Positions 1-6,414 of a stretch of DNA of 6,502 bases are shown one piece after another; within the stretch, counting starts at the first letter, position 1, and each line of letters begins with the position of its first letter. The position numbers and the translations under genes are program-made. The notes under the pieces are model-generated. The model was not told the origin of the DNA, ran no database searches, and worked only from the letters and a program-made list of their open reading frames with translations. Source of the DNA: Bacillota bacterium (GTDB taxonomy: Bacteria; Bacillota; Clostridia; Lachnospirales; Lachnospiraceae); assembly GCA_023398855.1 (NCBI GenBank), contig JAEWRS010000124.1, positions 1-6,502 on the forward strand, read 5' to 3'.

Positions 1-491
1 ACATTCCCTGGGATTTGCCTGAAAATGCTCTGCTGTCATAAAAGCGCCCCGTGGATCAGGCTTACATGTAACACCTTCGCTTTCCCCGGTGATTAAATCA
101 AAAAATCCTTTGCCGTAAACAGCTTCCACACATTCCACTGCCTGTTCGTGGCCTTTGTTAGTCAAAACTCCGATCTTAATTCCTTTCTTCTTCAGGAATT
201 CTAATAGCTCTGGCATGCCTTGTATGGTTTCACCTGATAAAGGCAGTTCTTTTCAAATGTATCCTCATAAAATGCAAGAGCCTCTTGAAAATGGATCTGT
301 TTCTCATCACCAGAGTAAATAAGAGCCCGCTCCACCAGCTTTTTATATCCATCACCAACAAATGTTTTGGTATGGGCCACATCAATAGGCTGATAGCCAA
401 AATGCTCCATGGTCAGGCTGATGCAGTGAACCAGTGAATCAATGGTGTCGATAATCGTTCCATCCAAATCAAAAATACAGCACTTATACAT
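1..491 (-). pseudogene. HAD-superfamily phosphatase (phosphoglycolate phosphatase-like), frameshifted and cut by the window edge
   Basis: Start ATG at 489-491 is chosen because AGGAGG (500-505) sits 8 bases upstream; an in-frame extension further upstream has no such site. The N-terminus carries HAD motif I, FDLDGT, with the two catalytic Asp at residues 8 and 10, followed by a helical cap like that of Gph/PGMB-type phosphatases. The frame reads as far as VKPY (residue 90) and then hits a stop at about 201. In the next frame the family pattern resumes at once: GMPELLEFLKKKG, then VLTNKG (motif II region) and TCKPDPRGA (motif III Lys), open to base 1. Losing one base near 219-222 (restoring TAC GAA GGC ATG) explains this exactly. 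Motif IV and roughly the last 50-60 residues would lie outside the window. Either the gene is a recent pseudogene or the sequence has a one-base error; the substrate cannot be named. Confidence 0.85.
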
Positions 492-515
492 GATATTCTC
501 CTCCTGTTTCTTAAA

Positions 516-544
516 ATTATAGAACATAAGCAATTAAAAATCCA
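516..544 (-). promoter_or_regulatory. Possible promoter of the HAD phosphatase gene
   Basis: On the minus strand a perfect TATAAT (516-521) lies 24 bases upstream of the phosphatase ATG. Seventeen bases further upstream is TGGATT (539-544), a poor -35 that matches consensus at three positions. A consensus TTGACA sits farther up (552-557), but no -10 is found at the proper distance from it. A separate promoter makes sense because a strong terminator closes the fru transcript just upstream. Confidence 0.4.
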
Positions 545-593
545 CACCTATTGTCAATTGTACGGGAAAGAAGAATGATTTTGAGCTGGATGC

Positions 594-624
594 AAAAGCA
601 CCGCAGGCTCCCCCTGCGGTGCTT
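594..624 (-). terminator. Rho-independent terminator of the fruKA transcript
   Basis: A perfect 12-base-pair stem (AAGCACCGCAGG at 596-607 with CCTGCGGTGCTT at 613-624) encloses a 5-base loop. Read on the minus strand the hairpin starts 7 bases after the fruA stop codon and is followed by a short T tract (TTTT, running into the stem, at 594-597). The GC-rich stem and its position make an intrinsic terminator the clear reading. It separates the fructose operon from the phosphatase gene downstream. Confidence 0.9.
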
Positions 625-631
625 ATAACAC

Positions 632-2551
632 TTAATTTGTTTCCAGATTCTTCTTTAATGCCGCCAATACAAGACATCCAACAGCAGAACCTAATATAAC
701 GGCCAGAAGGTATCCGAAAGGATTCCCAATGGTTGGCAGTACAAAAATACCGCCATGGGGTGCACGAAGGGTGCAGCCAAGAGCCATGGAAAGGCCGCCG
801 GCTACAGCAGAGCCCAGGATACAGGAAGGAATAACCCGGATTGGGTCAGCTGCTGCAAAGGGAATTGCTCCTTCGGAGATAAAGGACAGACCCATAATAT
901 AGTTGACCAGACCGGACTGACGCTCTTTCTCTGTAAATTTTTTCTTGAAAAATGTGGTACAAAGGGCAACAGCTATTGGTGGAACCATGCCCCCTGCCAT
1001 AACGGCTGCCATAATATCAAAATTACCTTCTGCAAGCTGAGCCGTACCAAATACATAAGCAGCCTTGTTCACTGGACCGCCCATGTCCACGGACATCATG
1101 CCGCCTACCACTGCACCCAGAATGACCTTGCTGGTACCGCCCATGCCGTTTAACAGGCTTGTGATTCCGTTGTTAATGGCACCCACAAAAGGATTGATAA
1201 AGGTGGTTGCCACTGCCACAAGGAAAATACCGATCAGCGGATATAAGAGGACGGGTTTGATCCCTTCCAGGGACTTAGGCAGCTTACTGAATGCTTTTTT
1301 AAGCATAATAACAATATAGCCGCCGATGAAACCGGCCAGTAACGCACCAAGGAAACCAGAGTTCACACTTCCGCCTCCTGGATTTGCAAAGGTGGCACCC
1401 ATTTTAGCAACCAGCCCGCCTACAAATCCCACTGCAAGACCAGGGCGGTCTGCGATGCTCATGGCAATGTAACCAGCAAGAACCGGTAGCATCATACCAA
1501 AGGCCTGTTCTCCAATTGTCTTTAAGTAAGCAGCCAAAGGAGTGTTTTTTCCAAAATTAGAAGGATCAATGGAATAGTCATCAAACAGAAATGCCAGTGC
1601 AATGAGAATTCCTCCGCCAATTACAAAAGGAAGCATATGGGAAACGCCGTTCATTAAATGCTTATAAATGGACCGTCCGGCACTTTCCTGTTCTCCGCTT
1701 TCTGAGGAAGAGGCTGACTCTGAATGATGGTAAACAGGAGTTTCTGTGCTTACCGCTCTTTTAATCAAGTCTTCTCCCTTTTGGATTCCTTCCGTAACAG
1801 TGGCCCTAACCACCCGCTTTCCGTCAAAACGGGCCATATCCACTTTTTTATCCGCAGCAATAATAATTCCGTCTGCACCGGCAATTTCCTCTCTTGTCAG
1901 TGCATTGCCGACTCCTTCTGCTCCGTTGGTTTCCGCCTTAAGAGAAATTCCCAGCTTTTTCCCCTGCTGTTCCAGGTTTTCTGCTGCCATAAAGGTATGG
2001 GCAATTCCAGTAGGGCAGGCAGTTACTGCCAAAACCCGGTACCCATTTTGGACTTTTACAGCACGATCTGGCTGTTCCTCTTTTTTCTGATACCGTTCTG
2101 ATTCTTTATCGTCAATAAGCTGCAAAAATTCTTCCTTTGATCCGGCCTTTATTAAATCACTTTTAAAATCCGGATCCATGAGAAGGGTGGAAAGTCTGGA
2201 TAATGCCTCCAGATGAACATCAGCTTCTCCTTCCGGCGCTGCAATCATAAAGATCAAATGAGCAAGAGAACCGTCAAACGCCTGATAATCAACGCCTTCC
2301 GGCAGCACCATGGCAGAGAGCCCCGGCTCCCCTACAGCAGCTACCTTTGCATGGGGAATGGCGATCCCATCTCCCACCGCCGTACTCCCCAAAGCCTCTC
2401 TTGCCAGAATACCTTCCTTGTATCCGGCAGGATCCTTAAGCCTTCCTCCTGCTTCCATCAAACCTACCAGCTTGTCAATGGCCTCTTCTTTGCTGGATAC
2501 TTTTACTCCCAGCTCAATGCTTTCCTTTTTCAACAGCTCTGTGATCTTCAT
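632..2551 (-). CDS. fruA: Fructose-specific PTS permease, fused IIABC components
   Basis: This membrane enzyme transports fructose and phosphorylates it during entry, giving cytoplasmic fructose 1-phosphate; the phosphate comes from PEP via EI and HPr. The 639 residues are in the order IIA-IIB-IIC, close to the length of Bacillus FruA. The IIA domain (about 1-150) has the phospho-His in AIPHAK (His67). The IIB domain (about 170-265) has the phospho-Cys in TACPTGIAHT (Cys179). A Ser/Glu-rich linker (about 268-292) leads to the IIC channel domain (about 295-635), with many hydrophobic segments and the sugar-site motif EGAIPFAAADP. All catalytic residues are intact. ATG at 2549-2551 is preferred over TTG at 2552-2554 because AGGAGG (2559-2564) lies 7 bases before it. 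The start shares a base with the fruK stop (TGATG), so translation is probably coupled. Confidence 0.96.
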   Translation of the reverse strand: MKITELLKKESIELGVKVSSKEEAIDKLVGLMEAGGRLKDPAGYKEGILAREALGSTAVGDGIAIPHAKVAAVGEPGLSAMVLPEGVDYQAFDGSLAHLIFMIAAPEGEADVHLEALSRLSTLLMDPDFKSDLIKAGSKEEFLQLIDDKESERYQKKEEQPDRAVKVQNGYRVLAVTACPTGIAHTFMAAENLEQQGKKLGISLKAETNGAEGVGNALTREEIAGADGIIIAADKKVDMARFDGKRVVRATVTEGIQKGEDLIKRAVSTETPVYHHSESASSSESGEQESAGRSIYKHLMNGVSHMLPFVIGGGILIALAFLFDDYSIDPSNFGKNTPLAAYLKTIGEQAFGMMLPVLAGYIAMSIADRPGLAVGFVGGLVAKMGATFANPGGGSVNSGFLGALLAGFIGGYIVIMLKKAFSKLPKSLEGIKPVLLYPLIGIFLVAVATTFINPFVGAINNGITSLLNGMGGTSKVILGAVVGGMMSVDMGGPVNKAAYVFGTAQLAEGNFDIMAAVMAGGMVPPIAVALCTTFFKKKFTEKERQSGLVNYIMGLSFISEGAIPFAAADPIRVIPSCILGSAVAGGLSMALGCTLRAPHGGIFVLPTIGNPFGYLLAVILGSAVGCLVLAALKKNLETN

Positions 2552-3468
2552 CAAAACCCCTCCTTTGACAATTCTTCATACAGCCTCATGATATCTTCCT
2601 TACCTGCCAATCCCTCTGAAAAAGCACTGGCACTTCCCGCGGCACTTCCAAGACGCAGTGCATGCTCAAAGCTGGCGTTCTCCATATAACCGGCAATAAA
2701 TCCGGCTACCATGGAATCTCCTGCTCCCACGGAATTCTTTACCTTTCCTTTCGGCACTCCCATATGGAATACTTCTCCATCCTCGGTAATCAGGATTGCT
2801 CCGTCTCCCGCCATGGATACCAGGACATTTCTGGCTCCCTTGTCCTGCAGACGTTTTCCATACTGGATAATCTCTTCCGGACTACGAAGGGTTACGCCAA
2901 ACATCTCACCCAATTCATGGTTATTGGGCTTAATGAGAAACGGATGGTAAGAAAGTACATTAATAAGCAAGTCCTTTGTTGCATCCACCACGATACGGAC
3001 GCCCCTGCCCTCCAGTGCCTTCATGATCCGCTCATAAATTCCATCGTCAATGGACTTTGGAATGCTGCCGGATAAAACCAGTACATCCCCATGGGTCAAG
3101 TGGTCCAGCTTTTCAAAAAGCTCCTTGACATCTTCCCCTGTGATTTCCGGCCCCATTCCGTTAATCTCTGTCTCTTCCTGGGACTTAAGCTTCACATAGA
3201 TCCTGGACAAGCCATTTTTGACACGGATAAAATCCGACTTAAATCCAAGACCTTCAACCCCTCGTTCAATCTCCTCGCCGGTAAAACCTGCCACAAAGCC
3301 AAGAGCGGTATTTTCATACCCCAATGTCCATAAAACTGCAGATACGTTTAGTCCTTTTCCCCCATAATAGATGCTTTCCTGCTCCGTTCTATTGACTGCT
3401 CCCAGTGCGAAGTGATCTACCCTTACGACATAATCCAAAGCAGGATTAAATGTTACGGTGTAAATCAT
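2551..3468 (-). CDS. fruK: 1-phosphofructokinase
   Basis: FruK is a cytoplasmic PfkB/ribokinase-family kinase that phosphorylates fructose 1-phosphate with ATP to fructose 1,6-bisphosphate, the step after uptake by FruA. The 305-residue protein is of normal length. It shows the N-terminal substrate motif NPALD (8-12), the glycine-rich GGKGLNVS (36-43), SGSIP (133-137), LIKPNNHEL (178-186) and the C-terminal GAGDS signature, with the catalytic base expected at Asp251. NPALD together with GGKGLNVS is typical of the 1-phosphofructokinase/tagatose-6-phosphate kinase branch. Tagatose-6-phosphate kinase would be the alternative, but the adjacent fructose IIABC gene decides for FruK. A purine-rich ribosome site (AGGAGAGGTG) precedes the ATG. 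It is the first gene of a two-gene operon with fruA; the stop and start codons overlap as TGATG. Confidence 0.95.
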   Translation of the reverse strand: MIYTVTFNPALDYVVRVDHFALGAVNRTEQESIYYGGKGLNVSAVLWTLGYENTALGFVAGFTGEEIERGVEGLGFKSDFIRVKNGLSRIYVKLKSQEETEINGMGPEITGEDVKELFEKLDHLTHGDVLVLSGSIPKSIDDGIYERIMKALEGRGVRIVVDATKDLLINVLSYHPFLIKPNNHELGEMFGVTLRSPEEIIQYGKRLQDKGARNVLVSMAGDGAILITEDGEVFHMGVPKGKVKNSVGAGDSMVAGFIAGYMENASFEHALRLGSAAGSASAFSEGLAGKEDIMRLYEELSKEGF

Positions 3469-3517
3469 ATGTCACCTCTCCTTTTATATATAAAATTTTA
3501 TTTCTTTCTTCTTTATT

Positions 3518-3546
3518 AATATAATACGATTGCTTTATTTCGTCAA
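3518..3546 (-). promoter_or_regulatory. Promoter of the fruKA operon
   Basis: On the minus strand TTGACG (3541-3546) and TATATT (3518-3523) are separated by 17 bases, near-ideal for a vegetative sigma-A promoter. Transcription would start near 3511, leaving a purine-rich leader of about 40 bases before the fruK ATG. No room remains for a riboswitch in that leader. Confidence 0.75.
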
Positions 3547-3548
3547 TA

Positions 3549-3574
3549 TATTTCTTCAAGAAATAACATTTCTT
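3549..3574. promoter_or_regulatory. Candidate operator upstream of fruK: three alternating ATTTCTT half-sites
   Basis: The heptamer ATTTCTT occurs at 3550-3556, its inverse AAGAAAT at 3558-3564, and ATTTCTT again at 3568-3574. The first pair forms a perfect 7-1-7 palindrome (8-1-8 with the flanking T/A); the second pair is a 7-3-7 inverted repeat sharing the central half-site. The block starts three bases upstream of the fruK -35 element. Position and symmetry suit a dimeric or tetrameric regulator, possibly the RpiR-family protein encoded next door. Binding is an inference. Confidence 0.45.
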
Positions 3575-3843
3575 ATGTCTTTTCGGGATTTTGCACAATT
3601 CCCCTATGTCTGGCCAATACTTTTTTAGTGTTCCCTTATAAATTCAAATTCTATCCCTGCTGCAGCGGGATTCCCAATGAAGAACTTTCCTATACGAGAA
3701 AAGCAGGGTTACATTACATATATCATGCTGTGCAAACCTGCTGTCCATCTACTCTATATGCGATTTTATCAAGTATTCCTTTTCTTAATTAAATACCAGC
3801 TGTAACATCTTGTAAAGACACCGGTCTCTCCGGCAATGCTGTT
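3575..3843. other. Intergenic stretch between rpiR-type gene and fru operator, no gene seen
   Basis: About 270 AT-rich bases hold no convincing reading frame on either strand. They contain several hairpin-forming sequences: a bulged ATCCC/GGGAT hairpin around GCTGCAGC (3653-3671), the AGCAGG/CCTGCT pair (3702-3742) and a short CCGG hairpin just after the regulator stop. No known riboswitch or small RNA could be recognised. Confidence 0.6.
3698..3742 (-). terminator. Weak candidate terminator downstream of the RpiR-type gene
   Basis: On the minus strand AGCAGGTT (3735-3742) pairs with AA-C-CCTGCT (3702-3710), giving 8 pairs with one bulged C and a long loop of about 24 bases. TTTT follows from the last stem base, then C. 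It lies about 100 bases after the regulator stop and before the fru promoter. The large loop and short T tract make it doubtful. A smaller hairpin (GCCGG/CCGGT, 3820-3834) lies nearer the stop but has an even poorer T tract. Confidence 0.3.
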
Positions 3844-4698
3844 TTACTTCTTATCGTCGGAAATAGCGATCTCATGACGCCTGATCCGGTCATGGGAATC
3901 CGGTTTGCTGACTGATAAAAACAAATACAATATTTCAATCACTGCCGTAGCCGACACTCTGGAAAAGCAGAACTCTCCCAAAAGGAGTTTTTCTCTTGTG
4001 GCTGTAGTAATGTGGTAATCACAGGCCTGTCCAAGGGGAGACGAAGCGTTGTTGGTAATGGCAATTGTGGGGGTGTGGTTTTCCTTAGCAACTGCCACCA
4101 GGGTCATCAGCCGTTTGGAAAAGCCTGAATTGGAAATGATTACGATGGCATCTTCCTCCCTTAAATTACAGGTGTAAGCCATCTGTGTCTCCCATATGGA
4201 CCCGGATACTGTCGGTATCCCCAGTTGATTGAACTTAAAGGAACCATCAAGGGCTACGGGTATGGTATTGCCTACTGCTACAAGCTGTACGGTCCTGGCA
4301 TGTTCGATGACAGACAGGATCTGTTCTATCTCCCCCGGGTTCATCATGGAGATGGTCTGGGTCAGCTCTGCCACCTTATTAGCTAAAATATTCTGCAGAG
4401 ACTGAGAGATATTATCTCTGCTGATGTCATTGGATACTTCAATGGAATTTCCTCTGTCCTCAGCCACTTCTTTAGCCAGATTGATTTTCAGGTGATGAAA
4501 CCCATTAAACCCACATCTTCTGCAGAATCTGGATACGGTGGCATCACTGGTTCCGCTTTTAAGAGCCAGCTCAGCCACCGTCATATCAATTGTTTCACTT
4601 TTATGCGCCAGGATATAATCCGCAATTTTTTTTTCCGCTTCAAATAATGAATCGTAGAATGAGCAGAGAACACCTGATACACTAATATTTTCCTGCAT
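3844..4698 (-). CDS. RpiR-family transcriptional regulator (HTH_6 plus SIS domain)
   Basis: This is a cytoplasmic DNA-binding protein of 284 residues, the usual size for the family. The N-terminal winged HTH spans about residues 1-77; the helix-turn-helix is near 40-62, with recognition helix SDATVSRFCRRCGF, the hallmark RpiR pattern. The C-terminal SIS (sugar isomerase) domain covers about 120-260, with VAVGNT at 140-145 and the phosphosugar-binding ISNSGFSK at 188-195. Members sense phosphorylated sugars and repress or activate nearby catabolic genes. The fruK-fruA operon lies directly downstream, so control by fructose 1-phosphate or a related ester is a reasonable inference, but the ligand is unproven. 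ATG at 4696-4698 is chosen because GAGGTGA is spaced 7 bases from it; the upstream in-frame TTG (4702-4704) is too close to that site. It has its own promoter with a possible autoregulatory dyad. Confidence 0.93.
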   Translation of the reverse strand: MQENISVSGVLCSFYDSLFEAEKKIADYILAHKSETIDMTVAELALKSGTSDATVSRFCRRCGFNGFHHLKINLAKEVAEDRGNSIEVSNDISRDNISQSLQNILANKVAELTQTISMMNPGEIEQILSVIEHARTVQLVAVGNTIPVALDGSFKFNQLGIPTVSGSIWETQMAYTCNLREEDAIVIISNSGFSKRLMTLVAVAKENHTPTIAITNNASSPLGQACDYHITTATREKLLLGEFCFSRVSATAVIEILYLFLSVSKPDSHDRIRRHEIAISDDKK

Positions 4699-4724
4699 AA
4701 GCAATTCACCTCGAACTTTGTGTA

Positions 4725-4744
4725 ATATAATTTCATCATTATAT
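4725..4744. promoter_or_regulatory. AT-rich dyad overlapping the -10 of the RpiR-type gene
   Basis: ATATAAT (4725-4731) and ATTATAT (4738-4744) form a perfect 7-base inverted repeat with a 6-base spacer. It covers the -10 box and the expected transcription start, where a repressor would block initiation. Because the region is very AT-rich and the -10 itself supplies one arm, chance symmetry is a real alternative. Confidence 0.3.
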
Positions 4745-4767
4745 CACGACAAGAAATATAATGTAAA
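4738..4767 (-). promoter_or_regulatory. Promoter of the RpiR-family gene
   Basis: On the minus strand TTTACA (4762-4767) and a perfect TATAAT (4738-4743) are separated by 18 bases; transcription would start near 4731, about 33 bases before the ATG. The spacer contains CAAGAAATA on the plus strand (4750-4758), the same 9-base word found in the fru operator block. The promoter begins only about 27 bases after the stop of the phosphoesterase gene, so some read-through from that gene is also possible. Confidence 0.65.
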
Positions 4768-4793
4768 GAGGCCGCCCCATTTTCCTCTCAGCA

Positions 4794-6335
4794 TTAATCT
4801 CCTTTTTCCAGTTCATATTCCCAGGTGTTATGATCATTTCCCGTATCTTTCAGAATTTTTCCGATTTCAGCAAACATCTGGCTGTCAGGCAGATTCCTAT
4901 CCCATAAACGGAAGGCTTCTCCTGACTGGATTTCCTTTGCATCAACAGCAATGCCTTCACAATAAGCCCTGTTTATATCTCCATACAATCCCGCCATCTT
5001 TTCTGTCTGATCCTTTGGCAGGTTCTTGATTTCATCGGCTATCTGGCTGCTGACCACTTCTGTAAGCACCTTTGTCCCGTATTCCTTAAAGTGAAGAAGG
5101 TTTTCATCAGAATTCCCCTCTTCTCTTGCCCAACCTTCCACATCCATTGCCCTGGTGTTATAAATCAGCTTTCCATCCTCACTCCATGTAAGGACACCAT
5201 AGCGGCAGGGCGAAATGGCAAAGGAATCCGCCACCACTTCACTGATATGGTACACATCCTCACTCTCATCTGGCTTAGGTTTATATTTTTTTGTCCTTTG
5301 CAGGTGCAGATGACCGCTTATGTAAAGAGGAACCCGGAAAGCTTCTAAAAGATCAATGACATCCTGGCTGTTCTCAAGGGTACAATCCATTGGATAAAGG
5401 ATGCTTTCTTTTAGTAAATTGTGGTGCGCAATGGGGATTACGGTTATTCCTTGCTCCTTTGCTTCCTCCAGCTGCTTTTTCATCCATACCAGTGTTTCTT
5501 CCCTGATCCGTCCGCCGACCTTGTTGAGAGGTTCGTACTGGGCCGAGTCAAGCATGAGGAGCCAGTTTTTTTCATCCAGCTCATAAACATAGCTTAAAGA
5601 ATTCTCATCACGACTCATAGCCTGGTCATAACCGAACCGTCGGTAAATTTCATAAAATTCCTGGGGATCTACAATATCTGCCGCTGCTTTTTCCTTTCCA
5701 AAATAAGAGGCTGAAGCGTAATTATTGATATCGTGGTTGCCGGGTATGACAAGCACCTTTACTCCCTTATCTTCCAGGACCTCAAGCTTCTGCGCCAATG
5801 CTTTGTGACCCGTTTTTTCCCCGTTAAGAGTTAAGTCTCCGCTTAAGATCACGGCAGAAGGCTGCAGTCTTTCCATCTCAGCCGTAAACACGTCCATAAG
5901 CTGCGGGATATAAGGAACCAGCTTACCATCATCCCTGTTCATCATTTTTTCAAAAGCTTCGCCGTAATCCGTAAGCTGGGGCGAATAGTAATGAACGTCT
6001 GAGGCAACCACAATGACCGGAGGCTTATATACCTCCGCCACTTCTTCTGTTTCTTCCTTTCCGGTTGGCTCCTTCTGCCTGTTTTCTCTTTCTTCTTTCC
6101 CGGTCTCAGTTTCTTCTTCCATTTTTTCTGTCTCAGGATTTATATAGTCTTCCGCGCCAGAACTCTTCTCCTGCACTTCCGGTTTTAAGCTTTCTTCATA
6201 TTGGGTGTCAGAGGTATTCTCCTTGTCATGGTTGGAGTCGTTTAACATACCTACAATCATGACAATTCCATAGCACAGGAGAATCATGACCGTATAAATC
6301 AAGGCCAGGAGCCAGTTCTTTTTTCGTCTGTTCAT
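4794..6335 (-). CDS. Membrane-anchored calcineurin-like metallophosphoesterase
   Basis: A 513-residue protein with a short basic N-terminus (NRRKK), one transmembrane segment at about 7-30 and no visible cleavage site, so it is probably tethered with the enzyme outside the membrane. Residues 33-103 form a very acidic Glu/Lys-rich linker. The catalytic domain (about 106-395) has the full two-metal set of the family: SDVH (Asp113, His115), SGDLTLNG (Asp167), PGNHD (Asn200, His201), AHHN (His304/305) and SGHLH (His342, His344). It should hydrolyse a phosphomono- or diester; the substrate is unknown. The C-terminal 110 residues are helical-looking and unassigned. ATG at 6333-6335 is used; an in-frame TTG at 6345-6347, after AAGGG, would add four residues and cannot be excluded. 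It has its own promoter and no sequence link to fructose metabolism. Confidence 0.92.
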   Translation of the reverse strand: MNRRKKNWLLALIYTVMILLCYGIVMIVGMLNDSNHDKENTSDTQYEESLKPEVQEKSSGAEDYINPETEKMEEETETGKEERENRQKEPTGKEETEEVAEVYKPPVIVVASDVHYYSPQLTDYGEAFEKMMNRDDGKLVPYIPQLMDVFTAEMERLQPSAVILSGDLTLNGEKTGHKALAQKLEVLEDKGVKVLVIPGNHDINNYASASYFGKEKAAADIVDPQEFYEIYRRFGYDQAMSRDENSLSYVYELDEKNWLLMLDSAQYEPLNKVGGRIREETLVWMKKQLEEAKEQGITVIPIAHHNLLKESILYPMDCTLENSQDVIDLLEAFRVPLYISGHLHLQRTKKYKPKPDESEDVYHISEVVADSFAISPCRYGVLTWSEDGKLIYNTRAMDVEGWAREEGNSDENLLHFKEYGTKVLTEVVSSQIADEIKNLPKDQTEKMAGLYGDINRAYCEGIAVDAKEIQSGEAFRLWDRNLPDSQMFAEIGKILKDTGNDHNTWEYELEKGD

Positions 6336-6385
6336 GTTGTTCCACAAAGATCCCTTTCCATTTCCTGTCAGTTTTATTCTATGGA

Positions 6386-6414
6386 ATCATAACACGCTTT
6401 ACAAAATACAGCAA
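6386..6414 (-). promoter_or_regulatory. Promoter of the metallophosphoesterase gene
   Basis: On the minus strand TTGCTG (6409-6414) is followed after exactly 17 bases by TATGAT (6386-6391), a good sigma-A-like pair. The predicted start near 6379 leaves a leader of about 30-45 bases, depending on which start codon is used. The -35 would overlap the end of the possible upstream reading frame. Confidence 0.6.

Noticed and set aside
201..533. Reading the phosphatase as a complete 110-residue protein starting at 533
   Set aside because: The upstream start lacks a ribosome site, whereas ATG 491 has a strong one. The premature end at 201 is an artefact of the frameshift, since the family sequence continues in the next frame.
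552..557. Consensus TTGACA upstream of the phosphatase gene
   Set aside because: No acceptable -10 lies 15-19 bases downstream; the good TATAAT is 30 bases away, so the hexamer is probably not a working -35.
755..1319. Plus-strand open frames opposite the IIC part of fruA
   Set aside because: They lie wholly antisense to a well-supported conserved membrane domain, have no ribosome binding sites and resemble no protein family; they are by-products of fruA codon use.
1724..2689. Plus-strand open frames opposite the IIA/IIB parts of fruA and the end of fruK
   Set aside because: They are antisense to intact catalytic domains, overlap one another in different frames and have no start signals.
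3469..3600. Catabolite-repression (cre) site near the fru promoter
   Set aside because: No sequence close to the TGWAANCGNTNWCA pattern was found around the promoter or leader by eye.
4767..4788. Possible terminator after the phosphoesterase gene (AGAGG/CCTCT, 12-base loop)
   Set aside because: The stem is only 5 pairs, the loop is large and only three T residues follow on the minus strand; the bases also form the -35 region of the regulator promoter.
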